From Cynocephalus volans (Eukaryota; Chordata; Mammalia; Dermoptera; Cynocephalidae): a stretch of DNA of 64,000 bases. Under the pieces are notes generated by a model. The model did not search any database. It worked only from the letters and a program-made list of their open reading frames with translations, and had not been told where the DNA came from. A program made the position numbers and the translations under genes. The stretch is taken from the NCBI RefSeq assembly GCF_027409185.1, contig NC_084467.1, positions 80,298,501 through 80,362,500 on the forward strand, read 5' to 3'. Shown one piece after another: positions 51,591 through 62,019 of this stretch (position 1 is its first letter; each line of letters opens with the position of its first letter).

Positions 51591-52285
51591 TAACAAATAT
51601 CTTGCCACAGCATGGCCTTGGGCCTGCAGCTCTTGAGTTATGAAATGTTGCAGCAAACTCTTCTTTGTAAAGCACTGTTATCAGCCAGGAACTCTGTCCT
51701 CACCCCTATCAGAAAGAATTTCTAGAGTTCTTTCTCCTTGCTGCTCACTTATTTTTACAAGTTTCTCCCTGATGGAACCAACATCTGAAATCTTCACAGG
51801 ATTATATGCAAGACTCCTTTGGCAATTCCTTTTTTCCTTCCCAGACATCATGTTTATACAGTCCATCCAAGCAGGGGCTTAGCAGTGGCACATGAGCCCC
51901 TGAACCTGATGCTTCCCTAATTGCACATTTAAGGGGTGGCAGATGTTTGAATTGGCAGCCAGGCTGCAGTAGGTGGAAATAAGAACATTGTGCTTCTTTC
52001 CACATGGAGTCATGTATAGTTTTTCCGTCATATGATGAAGTTGAAATAAGAAGGAATATCTGGACTTTAGCTTTTTGGTTTTCCTCTGGATATAAATTTT
52101 GGGGAATCTCTCCATATTGTAAAAGCTCACAGTACTTTGTACTTCTTTTGTAGCATCTCTTCCTTTATTCTTCCTTGCATTGACATGATTTGTATCCTGG
52201 AGCAGTTGCCATGTCTTTGTAATTTTTACATCCCAACCTCATCCCTTTCCCCACATAGTTTCCAGCATAGTACTTTGCACAAAGA
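51591..52285. other. No gene recognised
   Basis: CT-rich, possibly LTR-derived DNA without definable ends. The 80-codon + frame at 51640-51882 is unsupported. Confidence 0.35.
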
Positions 52286-52289
52286 AAAC

Positions 52290-52430
52290 CTACTGGGCTT
52301 TGAGGCCTGACACTGCCTTCAACTTACTGAGTGATATAGCATAAGTCATTAACCACTCTGAGTCTCACACACTCATTTTTAAATATGTATTATCACCAGG
52401 GATCCAAGACAATGCTCGTGAGAGTACATT
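52290..52430 (+). mobile_element. MIR SINE
   Basis: The sense MIR order is 'ggctttgaggcctgacactgccttcaacttactgagtgatatagcataagtcattaaccactctgagtctc'. Confidence 0.65.
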
Positions 52431-52570
52431 GAAGGATGGGTAGAACTATAAGATGCAGAAATGGCAAAAGAATTTTATTCTGAGAATGAGCAATAGCACA
52501 GGCAAAGACATGGGCATAGGAAAGCAGACGCCTGTTTGGGAAGCAGAAGGAACTCCTCTGGACCATTAGG
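52431..52570 (-). mobile_element. L2 LINE fragment (left part)
   Basis: Antisense L2-like text 'attctgagaatgagcaatagcacaggcaaagacatgggcataggaaagcag' stops near 52565 and seems to resume at about 53140 after an unclassified insertion. Confidence 0.5.
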
Positions 52571-52574
52571 TTTC

Positions 52575-53115
52575 TTGTTTTAAAATATAGGTATTATTAT
52601 TATTAGGGTATAACAAGGCTAACAGATCAGGAGACAATTGTTTTCGAAAAGATAGCTTGTTACACTCACAGATCCCAACAGAAGTGGGTATGCCACACCA
52701 CAGAGGCCCACACAGGGAAGCACCAGAGTTGGTCAGGAGGCAGAAGGAACAGGAGAAAACATGGACAAGAGCCTTTATAGTGGTTTACATGGGAAGGGAT
52801 GGGCAAAGCAGAGTAAACAGGTTTAGAGTTGGCTAGTCTGAATAATTTCAGTCAGGATAGGGGATACCCCTAGTTGTCTGGTAACTGGTCCTGGGGTGAT
52901 TAGTTCAGAGGACTAGTGGTCCTGAGTGTGAGAGCCTGATAGAGGAAGTGTTTGGGGGTGTAGGCTCTGGATTGGTTGGTTTGCCTTTGAAAGGTATGTT
53001 TGAGGGTGGGTTGTTTACTCATCTGTAGGAATTGACTAACCCAATTAAAAGAGGAAGCCCCCTCTAGGGCGAGAAGTCCCCAGATGTCAAAGCATCAAAG
53101 TCCAAAAAAAATGGA
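52575..53115. repeat. Unclassified insertion splitting an L2
   Basis: About 0.54 kb of different base composition and style interrupts antisense L2. It has retroelement-like passages ('aagatagcttgttacactcacagatccc', 'tggtttacatgggaagggatgggc', 'gttgtttactcatctgtagg') reminiscent of an LTR. I could not identify ends, family or coding sequence. Confidence 0.35.
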
Positions 53116-53139
53116 AAACATTATTAATACATTCCTGCA

Positions 53140-53560
53140 GGAGAGTAGCAGGACTTGAAGGAGGAAATGGGAGTTGGGTTTAGATCACAAGGGACCACAA
53201 ATGTTAAGCTAAGGAGTTTGGGTTTTGTTCTGCAAATGATGTTCTCCAGCATGCTGAAGGATTTTGAGCAGGGGAATGATATAAGAACTGTGTATTAGGA
53301 ATACTACTCTGGTGTCTTTGGACAGGAGGGGTAGAATTTAAGGATCAGATTAACAGGACCTAGTAACTAACTGGATGTGGGGTTGAGGGAAAAATGGGAA
53401 TAAACTAATTCCAGTATTTCATGCCTTTGTGACTGGAGGATAGTATTGCTATTGATAGATATAGGTGTGTGAGGAGAAGGCATTTAGGAGATAAGTGGGC
53501 AGAAATGATGTGGTAGGTTTCAGAGATGTCAGTGTGACTATGTGCAACAGGCAGATCTCA
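53140..53560 (-). mobile_element. L2 LINE fragment (right part)
   Basis: Antisense L2: 'aagctaaggagtttgggttttgttctgcaaatg', 'ctgaaggattttgagcaggggaatgatataag', 'aatactactctggtgtctttgg', 'taactggatgtggggttgaggg'. Confidence 0.65.
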
Positions 53561-54389
53561 TGTATTGCTACCTTGTGTGATTATCTGGCATTGTGTGTGT
53601 CTCAACCTCCCAACTGTTAGGGAACCTTAAAGGACTGTGTCTTACTGTCTTTGTCCCTTCCAGTGCCTAGCAAAGAGCTTCATTCCTCTTGCCCTTTGGG
53701 AGGTTAACTCAGGCTACTTCTCAGGGGGCACATCTACCAGGACTTGTCCACATGAGAAAGAAACCAGTCTGGGCTTTCTAAATGTGTAGCAGGAGTCTAA
53801 AGGTGTCACAAGGTCACACACCAAAAACATGGATAAGAGACAACTCCAGTGAGCCATGGTTTTCTCATCTGTAAATAAAGAGGCTTTCTGAATGTTCTCT
53901 AAGTTTTGTTTTTTTTTTCTGATGCTAAAATTTTGTGAATCATTTTTGAGATTTTGGGATGTACCTAATACATCAGGGAATTTCCCTTCCTTTTATTTGT
54001 CAATATCAACTTTAGGCAAGCCTCTTCTATCTTGACTCACACCAGACTTTGTTAACCTGAGAAGCAGTCAATTCTAAAGATGTTAGAGCCTCCCTATTCC
54101 CTTCCCTATCTTCTTAACCTTGGCCTACCCTTATGCCTAAGATTGGCCCGTCTGTTGGGGTGAGTGGGTTCCAACTCATGCTTCAAACATGGTTAAGCAG
54201 ATATTAGTCACTGAACCAAATCAGGACTTCTCTGGACTATCCTAACTCTACTGCAAGAACATGGATATGTGTGGACCATCAATGGCAAAGAAGAAAACAT
54301 GCAGGCAAAACACAAAATGCAAGATGAAGAAGAAAACAGGCAGAAGAAAGAAGGGGGAAAAGAAGTCACATTTATTCAGGGTCTTCCAT

Positions 54390-54640
54390 ACATTGCCCTC
54401 TACTGGATTCCCTGGGTCCTCTTGTTAACCACTCCCATAGTATCTTGAACTTCTATTATAACATCATCAGACTTGTAAACATATATTCAGTGTCTCTCTT
54501 CTTATTAGAGTGTATGCTCCATGAAGACAGAGACTATGCAATGTCTGTCTTGTTCACATCTCTATAGAGTTCTAGGCAAATGGTGGCTGCTGGGTAAATA
54601 TTACATGAATAAATGAATAAATACATTTCATCTTGAGAGT
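54390..54640 (+). mobile_element. L2 LINE 3' terminus
   Basis: Sense L2: 'agagtgtatgctccatgaagacagagactatgcaatgtctgtcttgttcacatctc', 'gttctaggcaaatggtggctgctgggtaaatattacatgaataaatgaataaat'. Confidence 0.75.
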
Positions 54641-54790
54641 GCTGCGAAGGAATAATATCTCCATTTTACAGAAGAAGCTGAGACTCAGGGAGATCTAGTG
54701 ACTTGCCTGCAGTCACCTGGCTAGAAAGTTGAGGAGTCAGAAGACTGAAGGTGGGTGTCTGAAGCTAGGCTCTTTCTATTCTCCTTGCAT
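54641..54790 (-). mobile_element. MIR SINE
   Basis: Antisense MIR core: 'aataatatctccattttacagaagaagctgagactcagggagatc', 'gacttgcctgcagtcacctggctagaaagttgaggagtc', 'ctaggctctttctattctcc'. Confidence 0.75.
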
Positions 54791-56135
54791 ATCCTTCATG
54801 AAAGCTGCCCCAAGCAAGTGTCACAGAATTCTATTTGTAACAGACATGGACCACAGCTAACTTAAGCAAAACAGAATTTAATGGAATGATATCAGGGGTT
54901 CACAGAATGGAAGAACATTTAAGAAACTGGGGCAGAGCTGCGATTCAAGTAGCAAGAGTAAAGGTTGAGTGAGGGCCATGGAATCAGGTCTTCTCCCACA
55001 GGTTTTTTTCTATTTCTTACCTATCACTCAGCTCAATTCAGAGTCCAGGAGAGAATATTTAACTAGCCAGAGGAGGCAGTATGCCCGTATTGACAGCCCC
55101 ACCAAGATTGCACATGATGGGGGAAAGGAAATTCCCCCCAAAATAATCCAAGTGATATAACCAAAAAATGTGGGAGCATGTGCTGCTGAGCTTCCAAAAA
55201 AATAGCACGTGTCCACTACAAACTGTTACTTGGAGGACTGCCAACATCCTGAGCCAGAAATGAGTTGTCTCATCAAGCTGCAACTTTCCTTCTTATCCCC
55301 CAGGAGGTGTTAATAGAGGAGGGGAGGGACAGGTGGAGGAATATCACAATGCCATCTCTGAATGCCAGCTGGGATCCTCCTTAGAAGTTTCTACAGCACT
55401 GAAGAATGTGAGTATTCACATGTTTCCCAACAACCCAACCCCCCTCTGCCCCTGCAGTCATACCTGGCCATTTTTTTGTTTAGTTTTGTTACTTCTGTTG
55501 TTGTTCACACTTCCTGTGGGATCATTTCAAATCCCTATTTCCTGATGACCCAACATCCTTCTGCAATCAACTGACAGAGGGTGAAGTCTCCCAAAACCTC
55601 AGGTAGCAGCCCTGCCTGGCACAATTTTCAGTAACATCCTTTGTTCACAACTTTCCAGTTCAGTTCCTAATGCCAATTTTAGTTTGTGAAAATTTCCATT
55701 GGCCTCCTGCTAAGCTATTCTTCACACATGCTGGCCCACACATACAGTGACCTTGGCCAGATTATATCTCTTTCATGCTGGGCCCCAGCCCCCACCCTGT
55801 GCTCTGTGCCATCATTATCTAACACAGGACACTCGTAATGTTGATAACGAGCTCTGACTTTTGAAGCAACCCAACAACCCAGTTTGGGAGGTGGGGCATA
55901 TCTTTGGAACCCAGAGAGGTTAAGGAACCCTATTTTAGTCATATGATGTGATTGTGGCAAAACCAGTACCAGAAATCAAAGCTTTTGGCCCATGGTCCCA
56001 GCCTTCTTCATTAATTAGGCTGTTTAACTGCATCAGTGGGAGGTTTGTATTCTTCTACAATACACCCAAGAGCCCACAATTCTACAGTTACAACAAATCC
56101 CTGAATTTTCTGTAGAAGTAATTGGTTCAGAATTT
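54791..56135. other. No gene recognised
   Basis: The DNA looks unique. The segment 54835-54960 ('aacttaagcaaaacagaatttaatggaatg') has the feel of an old DNA-transposon or LTR end but was not classified. Frames at 54969-55574 overlap on both strands and are unsupported. Confidence 0.4.
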
Positions 56136-56137
56136 TT

Positions 56138-56376
56138 TCTCAGCAAGCACCCATTATATTGTCAGGCTCTGGGCTAAGCCCTTTACATATATTACCTTCA
56201 ATGTTCACAGCTACCTTGGGATTTACTACTGTATTAGTTCCATTGCACAGAGGGCACAACTGAGGTGTTAAGGGGTTAAGTAATTTATCTCAAGTTCATA
56301 CAGTTAGTAAGTAGTAGAAGCAAGACTTAGACCCAGCAGTTTGGCTCCAGAGCCACTATGTTTTCCCACCGCACTT
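56138..56376 (-). mobile_element. MIR SINE, near complete
   Basis: Antisense MIR: 'gcacccattatattgtcaggctctgggctaagccctttacatatattacc', 'gttccattgcacagagggcacaactgagg', 'ttaagtaatttatctcaagttcatacagttagtaagtagtagaagc', 'tttggctccagagccactatg'. Confidence 0.8.
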
Positions 56377-56432
56377 AAATTCATAACTATCTCCCTAGGT
56401 GTTTTCTCTTCTTCTGTGACCTCTGTCACCAC

Positions 56433-56453
56433 CATACATGTGTGCGCGTGCGT

Positions 56454-56506
<53 letters not shown>
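56433..56506. repeat. (AC)n microsatellite in a 74-bp alternating pyrimidine-purine tract
   Basis: From 56433 to 56506 every step alternates pyrimidine and purine: CATACATGTGTGCGCGTGCG, then TGTA, then about 25 AC units from 56456. The 98- and 95-codon frames crossing it are microsatellite artefacts. Confidence 0.95.
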
Positions 56507-56510
<4 letters not shown>

Positions 56511-56554
56511 AGACCCGCTCCCCAAGGACCTCTCTAGGGTCTCCCTGTCCTTTG

Positions 56555-56855
56555 TTTCAACAGTTTTATTGAAATATAATTTACACACCATAAAATTCAC
56601 CCATTACAAGGGTACGGTTTGCTTTTAAATAAATTTATACAGTTGCACAATCATCACAATAATCATAATAATGCAATTTAAAAATATTTCCAGCCACCAA
56701 AAAACCCTCCTACCTTTATGCAGTTAATCCCATTTTCACCCCCACTCCACTGATCTACTATCTCTATATTTTTGCTTTTTCTAGAAATTTTATATAAATG
56801 AAATCTTAGAAAACATCTTTTTTGTCTGACTTTTTCTAAACACTTGGAGGTAAGA
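56555..56855 (-). mobile_element. L1M LINE 3' UTR end
   Basis: Antisense L1M 3' end: 'cagttttattgaaatataatttacacaccataaaattcacccattacaagggtac', 'gttgcacaatcatcacaat', 'tttccagccaccaaaaaaccctcctacc', 'cactgatctactatctc'. Confidence 0.8.
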
Positions 56856-57129
56856 AATTTCACATTTATTTGCTCTAAATCATGATCTCTGGCTTGGCCC
56901 TACCCACCAACATTGATGAGAAATCCAGGGTCAGCCACTAACAGGGGTTCCTTCTCCTCTCAGGTTCCTGTAGTAGCTGTGCGGGCAGGTCTTTAGTACA
57001 CTTTATTGCTAATAAGTTATTCACTATTTATGCCCTTAAGCCCATTAGGTAGACAGTGGGAGCTAAATTCAGCCGCTGAGCACAGTGCAACCACCTGGTA
57101 AATTCCTGTTGACCACTGACAGATGGAGT

Positions 57130-58060
57130 GTACTGGGCTCCCTCCTACCGCCCCCTGACGTGTTCTTTGTGTCTCCTCCGGCACAGAGCAGTCTCCCCGT
57201 GCTCCCTGACACCCTTAAGTGGCCACCGGAGATTGGCTAGCCTTGCCCACGTGATCTGGAAGTGGGTGGAGCTCACGCTTCCAGAGAGGGTGGTGCCTGG
57301 GTAGGGGGTTAAGGGGTCGCGGCTGTGACCGCGAGGCCTGGAGTGGCAGTCAGCCCCTCTCTTTGTCCAGAAGCCCTTGCCTCGCTGAGGCAGCCCCAAG
57401 GCCTTGGGCAACCCCATCCACGACTCTGGAACCTGCAACTGTCTCACAGGTTATGTATGCTCTTTCTGCCTGGAGAGCGCATGCCTGTCCTGCTGCTTTG
57501 CCAGAGTTTCCATTGCAGGCGGAGAGCGGTGAATTATAAAAGTTGCTTTTCTCCAGTCAGTGTGAGCCAGGCTGGCCTGAGTCCCTCATTCTCCTTTGTC
57601 AACAAGGCAAAGACTCAGTTGTTCATTCGGCTTTGTGTCTTGCAGCGAGGCAGCCCTTTCCCTGCCCTTCCTTTCTCCCTCAGAAGACCCTATTGTGTCT
57701 TTTCTCTTGACCCCGCTCTGAAGTACGTGGAAAATCTGCTTCAGGAGCAGATCCTGGGTAGTAGGCTTCTCCTCAGTTCCACCTTTCGTTTCTGCCGAGT
57801 GGCGTGGGGCCACTCCGAGACAGGTGCGCACAGGGCCGGGGAGTAGATCGCCACAGTTTGCAACTGGCAGCTCGTAGGTTGGGTGTTATTTTACCGCTGG
57901 GCAATAATGACCAGAGTAACACCCCTGGGAAGGTCTCCAAAGCCCCAGGCAAGATGTGTTGTGGCATCATCCCTGTGCAGGCCTGGTGCAGAAGAGCGGA
58001 ACGTGATCTGGTCGCTGCCCCTGGCACTCACCATCAGAGCTGTCAGAGGAGAGTAACCTG
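57130..58060. other. GC-richer block with open frames, function unknown
   Basis: CpGs are clearly more frequent than in the flanks, for example around 57310-57335 and 57810-57845. A 173-codon + frame (57325-57846) begins only at GTG, and its predicted protein shows no domain I know; a minus frame of 100 codons overlaps its start. GT dinucleotides in donor-like contexts (for example GACAG|GTGCGC at 57822) exist, but no matching acceptor chain could be built. It could be a distal enhancer, a lncRNA first exon or an old repeat. Confidence 0.35.
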
Positions 58061-58735
58061 TGAGTCTTTGACAAATGGAAGTATTTCTTTCCGCTTGTTA
58101 AAACCTAAAGGCTTTTCAGAGAGCCCTCTCTCGGGGCTTGTTCCTTCTTGCCTTGCTATCTCCGCCTTCCCTCAGCTCAGCAACCTCCTCCATTCACTTC
58201 TATGAATAGACCTGGATTATCTCCTACAAAACAGTAGGAAATTGACTTCTACCTGGAAGCCTCTCTTTTTTAACCCCATCCAGTTCAGTTCCCCACATTT
58301 CCCCCCCCCAGAATCCTGGTGTTCTGTTTGATTTCTTTTGTATTTGTTTAGTCCAGGGTTTGAAAGAATCTGCAATTTTATCTCTTAATATCAAATAACC
58401 TTTCCCTAAAGCCAGAGTGCATTTTTCCGTACCCTGCACAGTGCCTAGTTCAGTTCTTGGCCCACAGTATATTGACCAGTTCTCACAAAGCCTCACATAT
58501 GCCATATAACTAAGCCCCAAGATGTCTGAAGGAAAAACTCAAGAGTGGATACTGGACCAGGAAGAGCTGCTACCCTCCCAATATTGGCTCCTAACACACA
58601 ACTGCCAGGTCCCCTTGTGTGTAGACTGAGGTGTGTTCATTGAGGTTAACAGGTTGCTTTTCTGTTTGAACTCCCTTAATCGAAATAAAAGGTTTGGTGG
58701 AAAAGGCAGAAAGAAATTCCTGAAGGGGAGCTATT
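58061..58735. other. No gene recognised
   Basis: The DNA looks unique, with a possible degenerate L2 end around 58420-58500. The 98-codon minus frame is unsupported. Confidence 0.4.
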
Positions 58736-58829
58736 TCACAGCAGGTCTTTACCAGCCCTCCAGGCACATCATATAGGTGACTGGGGCCCCAGAGTTTGTA
58801 ATTTGAAGAAATGACCCAGATGATACTGA

Positions 58830-59032
58830 TGTAGTTATGTTTGAGAACCAGTTGTAGATCCTTGCTCCTGGAGTGTAGTCCTCAGGCGGACAGCATCAGC
58901 CTCACCTAGGAGTTTCTAAGAAATGTAGGATCTCAGGCCTCACCTAGATATACTGAATCAGAATCTGCATTTTAACAAGATCTCCAGGTAATTGGCATGT
59001 ACACTAAGGTGTAAGAACCCCTGCTCTGTTAA
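58830..59032. mobile_element. MER5/MER20-like hAT MITE
   Basis: 'tggagtgtagtcctcaggcggacagcatcagcctcacctaggagtttctaag', 'tactgaatcagaatctgcattttaacaagatctccaggtaattggcatgtacactaagg' and the end 'gtgtaagaacccctgctct' follow the MER5-group layout. A second partial copy may occupy 58740-58850. Confidence 0.65.
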
Positions 59033-59700
59033 TGATTGCACTGAGACACAAGCTTAAACTTGGATAACTTGGATTTACAGTCACACTTCCTATCAGGGAG
59101 GTAGGGTGTCGGGGGTGGGAGGGATTGGAAGGGATGGAGAGGAAGTCTGAGCAGCCACAGCTCTGGGGTCCTCTCCCTCCCAAACTGGGCCGTGGTTTAG
59201 GAATATGGTCTCCAGAGACTGCCCTTCTATCCCCAGCTTTTGCAGTAGGCAACTATCTAATAATTGAACTATTTGTTCTGCTTGCTGGTTGTGTTTGTTT
59301 TTATCATAATAATTTATGGTTGCTGGAAGTAGGGCAGGGTGTGTTTGGGGGAAGAGGGTGGAGTGCTAATGAGCCTATAGGTCTGGTCTGAGGGGAAATC
59401 CCTATACCTATCACAACCCTGTGCCCTTATTCCATGTTCACCCACACACCCACCACCCCCCTGCAGAAGCCTCCCCCCATCTCCTAGTAACTTTAGTTAC
59501 TGTGAGGGTTCTGTTTCTACATTCTGCTTCTGCTTTTCCTAGTTCTTGACATTTTGACTTTTTATCTTGTTCCAGACCCTTAGCTTGCTCCCCAGCCTCT
59601 TATCTGACTCCTCCATTAACCATCAAACCTTCAACAGATCATTCTTTTAGCACCTTCTCTACATACCAGTAAGCACTGACCATTCAAAGTGAACCCAAGA
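59033..59700. other. No gene recognised
   Basis: The DNA looks unique, with a G-rich patch near 59095-59145. The opposed frames at 59004-59391 lack support. Confidence 0.4.
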
Positions 59701-59729
59701 TGCAATCCTGCCTCATAGGGTTTACAGCA

Positions 59730-60035
59730 CCATGTGGATGTCCATTGCTTACTCAGCCCTCACTGCACATCAGGAACTGGGTTACATACTTCTTCTTCTT
59801 CTTTTTTTTTTTTAACGATGACCAGTAAGGGGATCTTAACCCTTGACTTGGTGTTGTCAGCACCACGCTCTCCCAAGTGAGCCATGGGCCAGCCCTTGTG
59901 CTACATACTTCATTTATATAATCTCATTTACTTTTCATAATCAGAACTGTGAGGTGGTCCCCACTTTGTAGATGGAGAATCCTTGTCTCAAAGAGTTAAA
60001 TAACTTCCCCAGCCTAAGGATTGAAGCCTACGTCT
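59730..60035 (-). mobile_element. MIR SINE split by a tRNA-derived SINE
   Basis: Antisense MIR on both sides of the insertion: left 'cactgcacatcaggaactgggttacatacttc', right 'acttcatttatataatctcatttacttttcataatcagaactgtgaggtggtccccactttgtagatggagaatcc' and 'agttaaataacttccccagcc'. Confidence 0.7.
59793..59896 (-). mobile_element. Single-unit hybrid tRNA-derived SINE
   Basis: On the minus strand it starts like unit 1 of the dimers ('gggctggcccatggctcacttgggagag') but continues as unit 2 ('cgtggtgctgacaacaccaagtcaagggttaagatccccttactggtcatcg') with an A tail, so the middle of the dimer is missing. The flanks tgggttacatacttc (59778-59792) and tgtgctacatacttc (59897-59911) match at 13 of 15 positions and are the target duplication. 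Confidence 0.85.
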
Positions 60036-60069
60036 GACTGCCTCAAAAGTCTGTCTTAAAACAGTCTGT

Positions 60070-60160
60070 AAGATTGTCTTCATCATTGCTGTATCTCCAG
60101 TGCTCAGGATGTGCCTGATATGTATCACATAATCAACATTTGTGGAAGGAAGGAAGAATG
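60070..60160 (+). mobile_element. L2 LINE 3' terminus
   Basis: Sense L2 end: 'attgtcttcatcattgctgtatctccagtgctcaggatgtgcctgatatgtatcacataatcaacatttgtgg'. Confidence 0.6.
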
Positions 60161-60839
60161 TTGTTTTGAATCATCTCTTGGGCTCCACCCTTCAACCACA
60201 TAGCCTCCTCAAGCCCAGCCTGGAGGCTGCTCAGCTCCTTTGGGCACCACTGTCTCGCAGATGCCAACAGACCCCCAGCCCTGTGTCTGGGCCCCCTGTC
60301 TCAAGGGCAAGCAGCCAGAATAAGAAACCCCTTCACATCTTGTCTGAGCATAACATATATGCAGTTAATTCAAGCTTTCTACCTAGAAAACACAAAAGAA
60401 ATACTATCCTGAAGCTTTATAATTTACATAGCAGAAAATAAAAATGTTTAAGGAATTTAAGTAGATGGGTAAGACACAACCTTGGCTCTCCTGGTGTTTT
60501 ATAGGGTGCGTCACTACGCCAGCTGCCTCCCACAATGGCTGGTAAGTGAGAACCTGGTGCCCACCCCTCTCCCAAGCTACCTCATGCTTCCTCCTTAGTG
60601 TAGATATAGGATTTTCTCTTTTCTATTCCTCTAAAGGGAAAAAGCATCATATAGGCCAGAAAGAATGATTTAGGTTTCCCGTAGTACAGTTGAGACTTTG
60701 TTTATATTGTGATTATATCAATTATATTGTGGCATTTCTCTTTTCTGTGACCTAGTAGGAAGTGAAAAAGAGTCCTGGAGGCTAAAATCTATTCAAACTG
60801 TTTAGACAACCTAAATTAAAATCCTTCACTTGTTAGGCC
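60161..60839. other. No gene recognised
   Basis: The DNA looks unique. The 99-codon + frame at 60142-60441 starts inside the L2 end and has no recognisable domain. Confidence 0.4.
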
Positions 60840-61022
60840 TTTCAGAAAGCTTTCTCAGGACTGCAAAATATAGGGGAAGGATTAATCCCTTTTATAGACC
60901 AGCAAACTGAGACAGAAGGTAAGTGAGGGAAACAGAGTCATATTAATGGTTAATACAGAAATGAGGCAGGACACAGAGACTTTCACAGACTTTACTCTTT
61001 CCACTATACCACAGATTGTCTA
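60840..61022 (-). mobile_element. MIR SINE
   Basis: Antisense MIR: 'aatcccttttatagaccagcaaactgagacagaaggtaag', 'atgaggcaggacacagagactttcacagactttactctttccactataccac'. Confidence 0.65.
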
Positions 61023-61184
61023 CTGAACTGAACATTTTTATCCTCTTTATTATAAAGTCTAAAATGAAATATCTGTATGTTTTCTTATCCCATGCTTCTT
61101 TCTTTTTTTTCTGGCTGCTCCAAAAGTTACCATTTTTTAGACATTCACAATGTCAGGTTTGAATGTTAAGGTTGGAGAGGTTGT

Positions 61185-61400
61185 GGTTGAAATCTTGAAT
61201 TTTAGAGTCAGGAAAACCTGCCTGTACTTGGGCAAGATAATTAACCTCAGTTTCCTGACCCATAGATAGAAATTACTAACGCAGGCATTGGCACACATTC
61301 TAAGGAATTAAATGAGATGATATATGTAAAGTACTTGGAAGAGTGCCTGGCACACAGTAAGCTCTCAATAAATGTTAGCTGTAATTGTTACTACAAATAT
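61185..61400 (+). mobile_element. MIR SINE, near complete
   Basis: Sense MIR: 'gttgaaatcttgaattttagagtcagg', 'acttgggcaagataattaacctcagtttcctgacccatagatag', 'aattaaatgagatgatatatgtaaagtacttggaagagtgcctggcacacagtaagctctcaataaatg'. Confidence 0.85.
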
Positions 61401-61788
61401 TGTTATGTGAATCCCTTAGTTTCTCTGAGGAGTCTTCCTTCTTTTGTGACCAGCAAATCTTGTCCTTGCAGGGCTCAGTTCCGTGCAATTTTTTTCTATT
61501 TTTTCTTGACCCATTTTCTGTCTACAGCTTCTAGCTGCAGGATTGCAACCACATCTCTTTAATCTTTACACTCATTTCAAACATGATGTTCAAACTGAGA
61601 TTTTAGTTGATTGTCTGAAGACAATATTAGGTCATGGAACAGACCCTCTACATGTTCTTATGATTTCTTGATAAATCAAGTATGAAATGTCCATGCCTTA
61701 GTGTCCAAAGCAGTTAGGTCAAGTAGAGGAAGCCTATGCCCAAGAATTTATATCCCTTTTGAAAGACAGAATGTGCTTCATTTAACTT

Positions 61789-61984
61789 CTTTTTTTTTTT
61801 TTTTTACTTTTATTTTGTCGATATACATTGTGGTTGATTATTGTTGCCCCTTACCAAAACCTCCCTCCCTCCTCCCTCTCCTCCCTCCCCCCCAACAATG
61901 TCCTTTCTGTTTGCTTGTCATATCAACTTCAAGTAATTGTGGTTGTTATATCTTCTTCCCCACCCCCTCCTGGTTTTTTTTTTT

Positions 61985-62019
<35 letters not shown>

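Noticed and set aside
56304-56628. 95-98-codon frames
   Set aside because: They are produced by the (AC)n repeat, which is open in several frames.
57325-57846. 173-codon open frame in the GC-rich block
   Set aside because: It begins only with GTG, has no recognisable domain, is opposed by a minus-strand frame, and open frames are expected in GC-rich DNA. Kept as a finding about the block, not as a gene.
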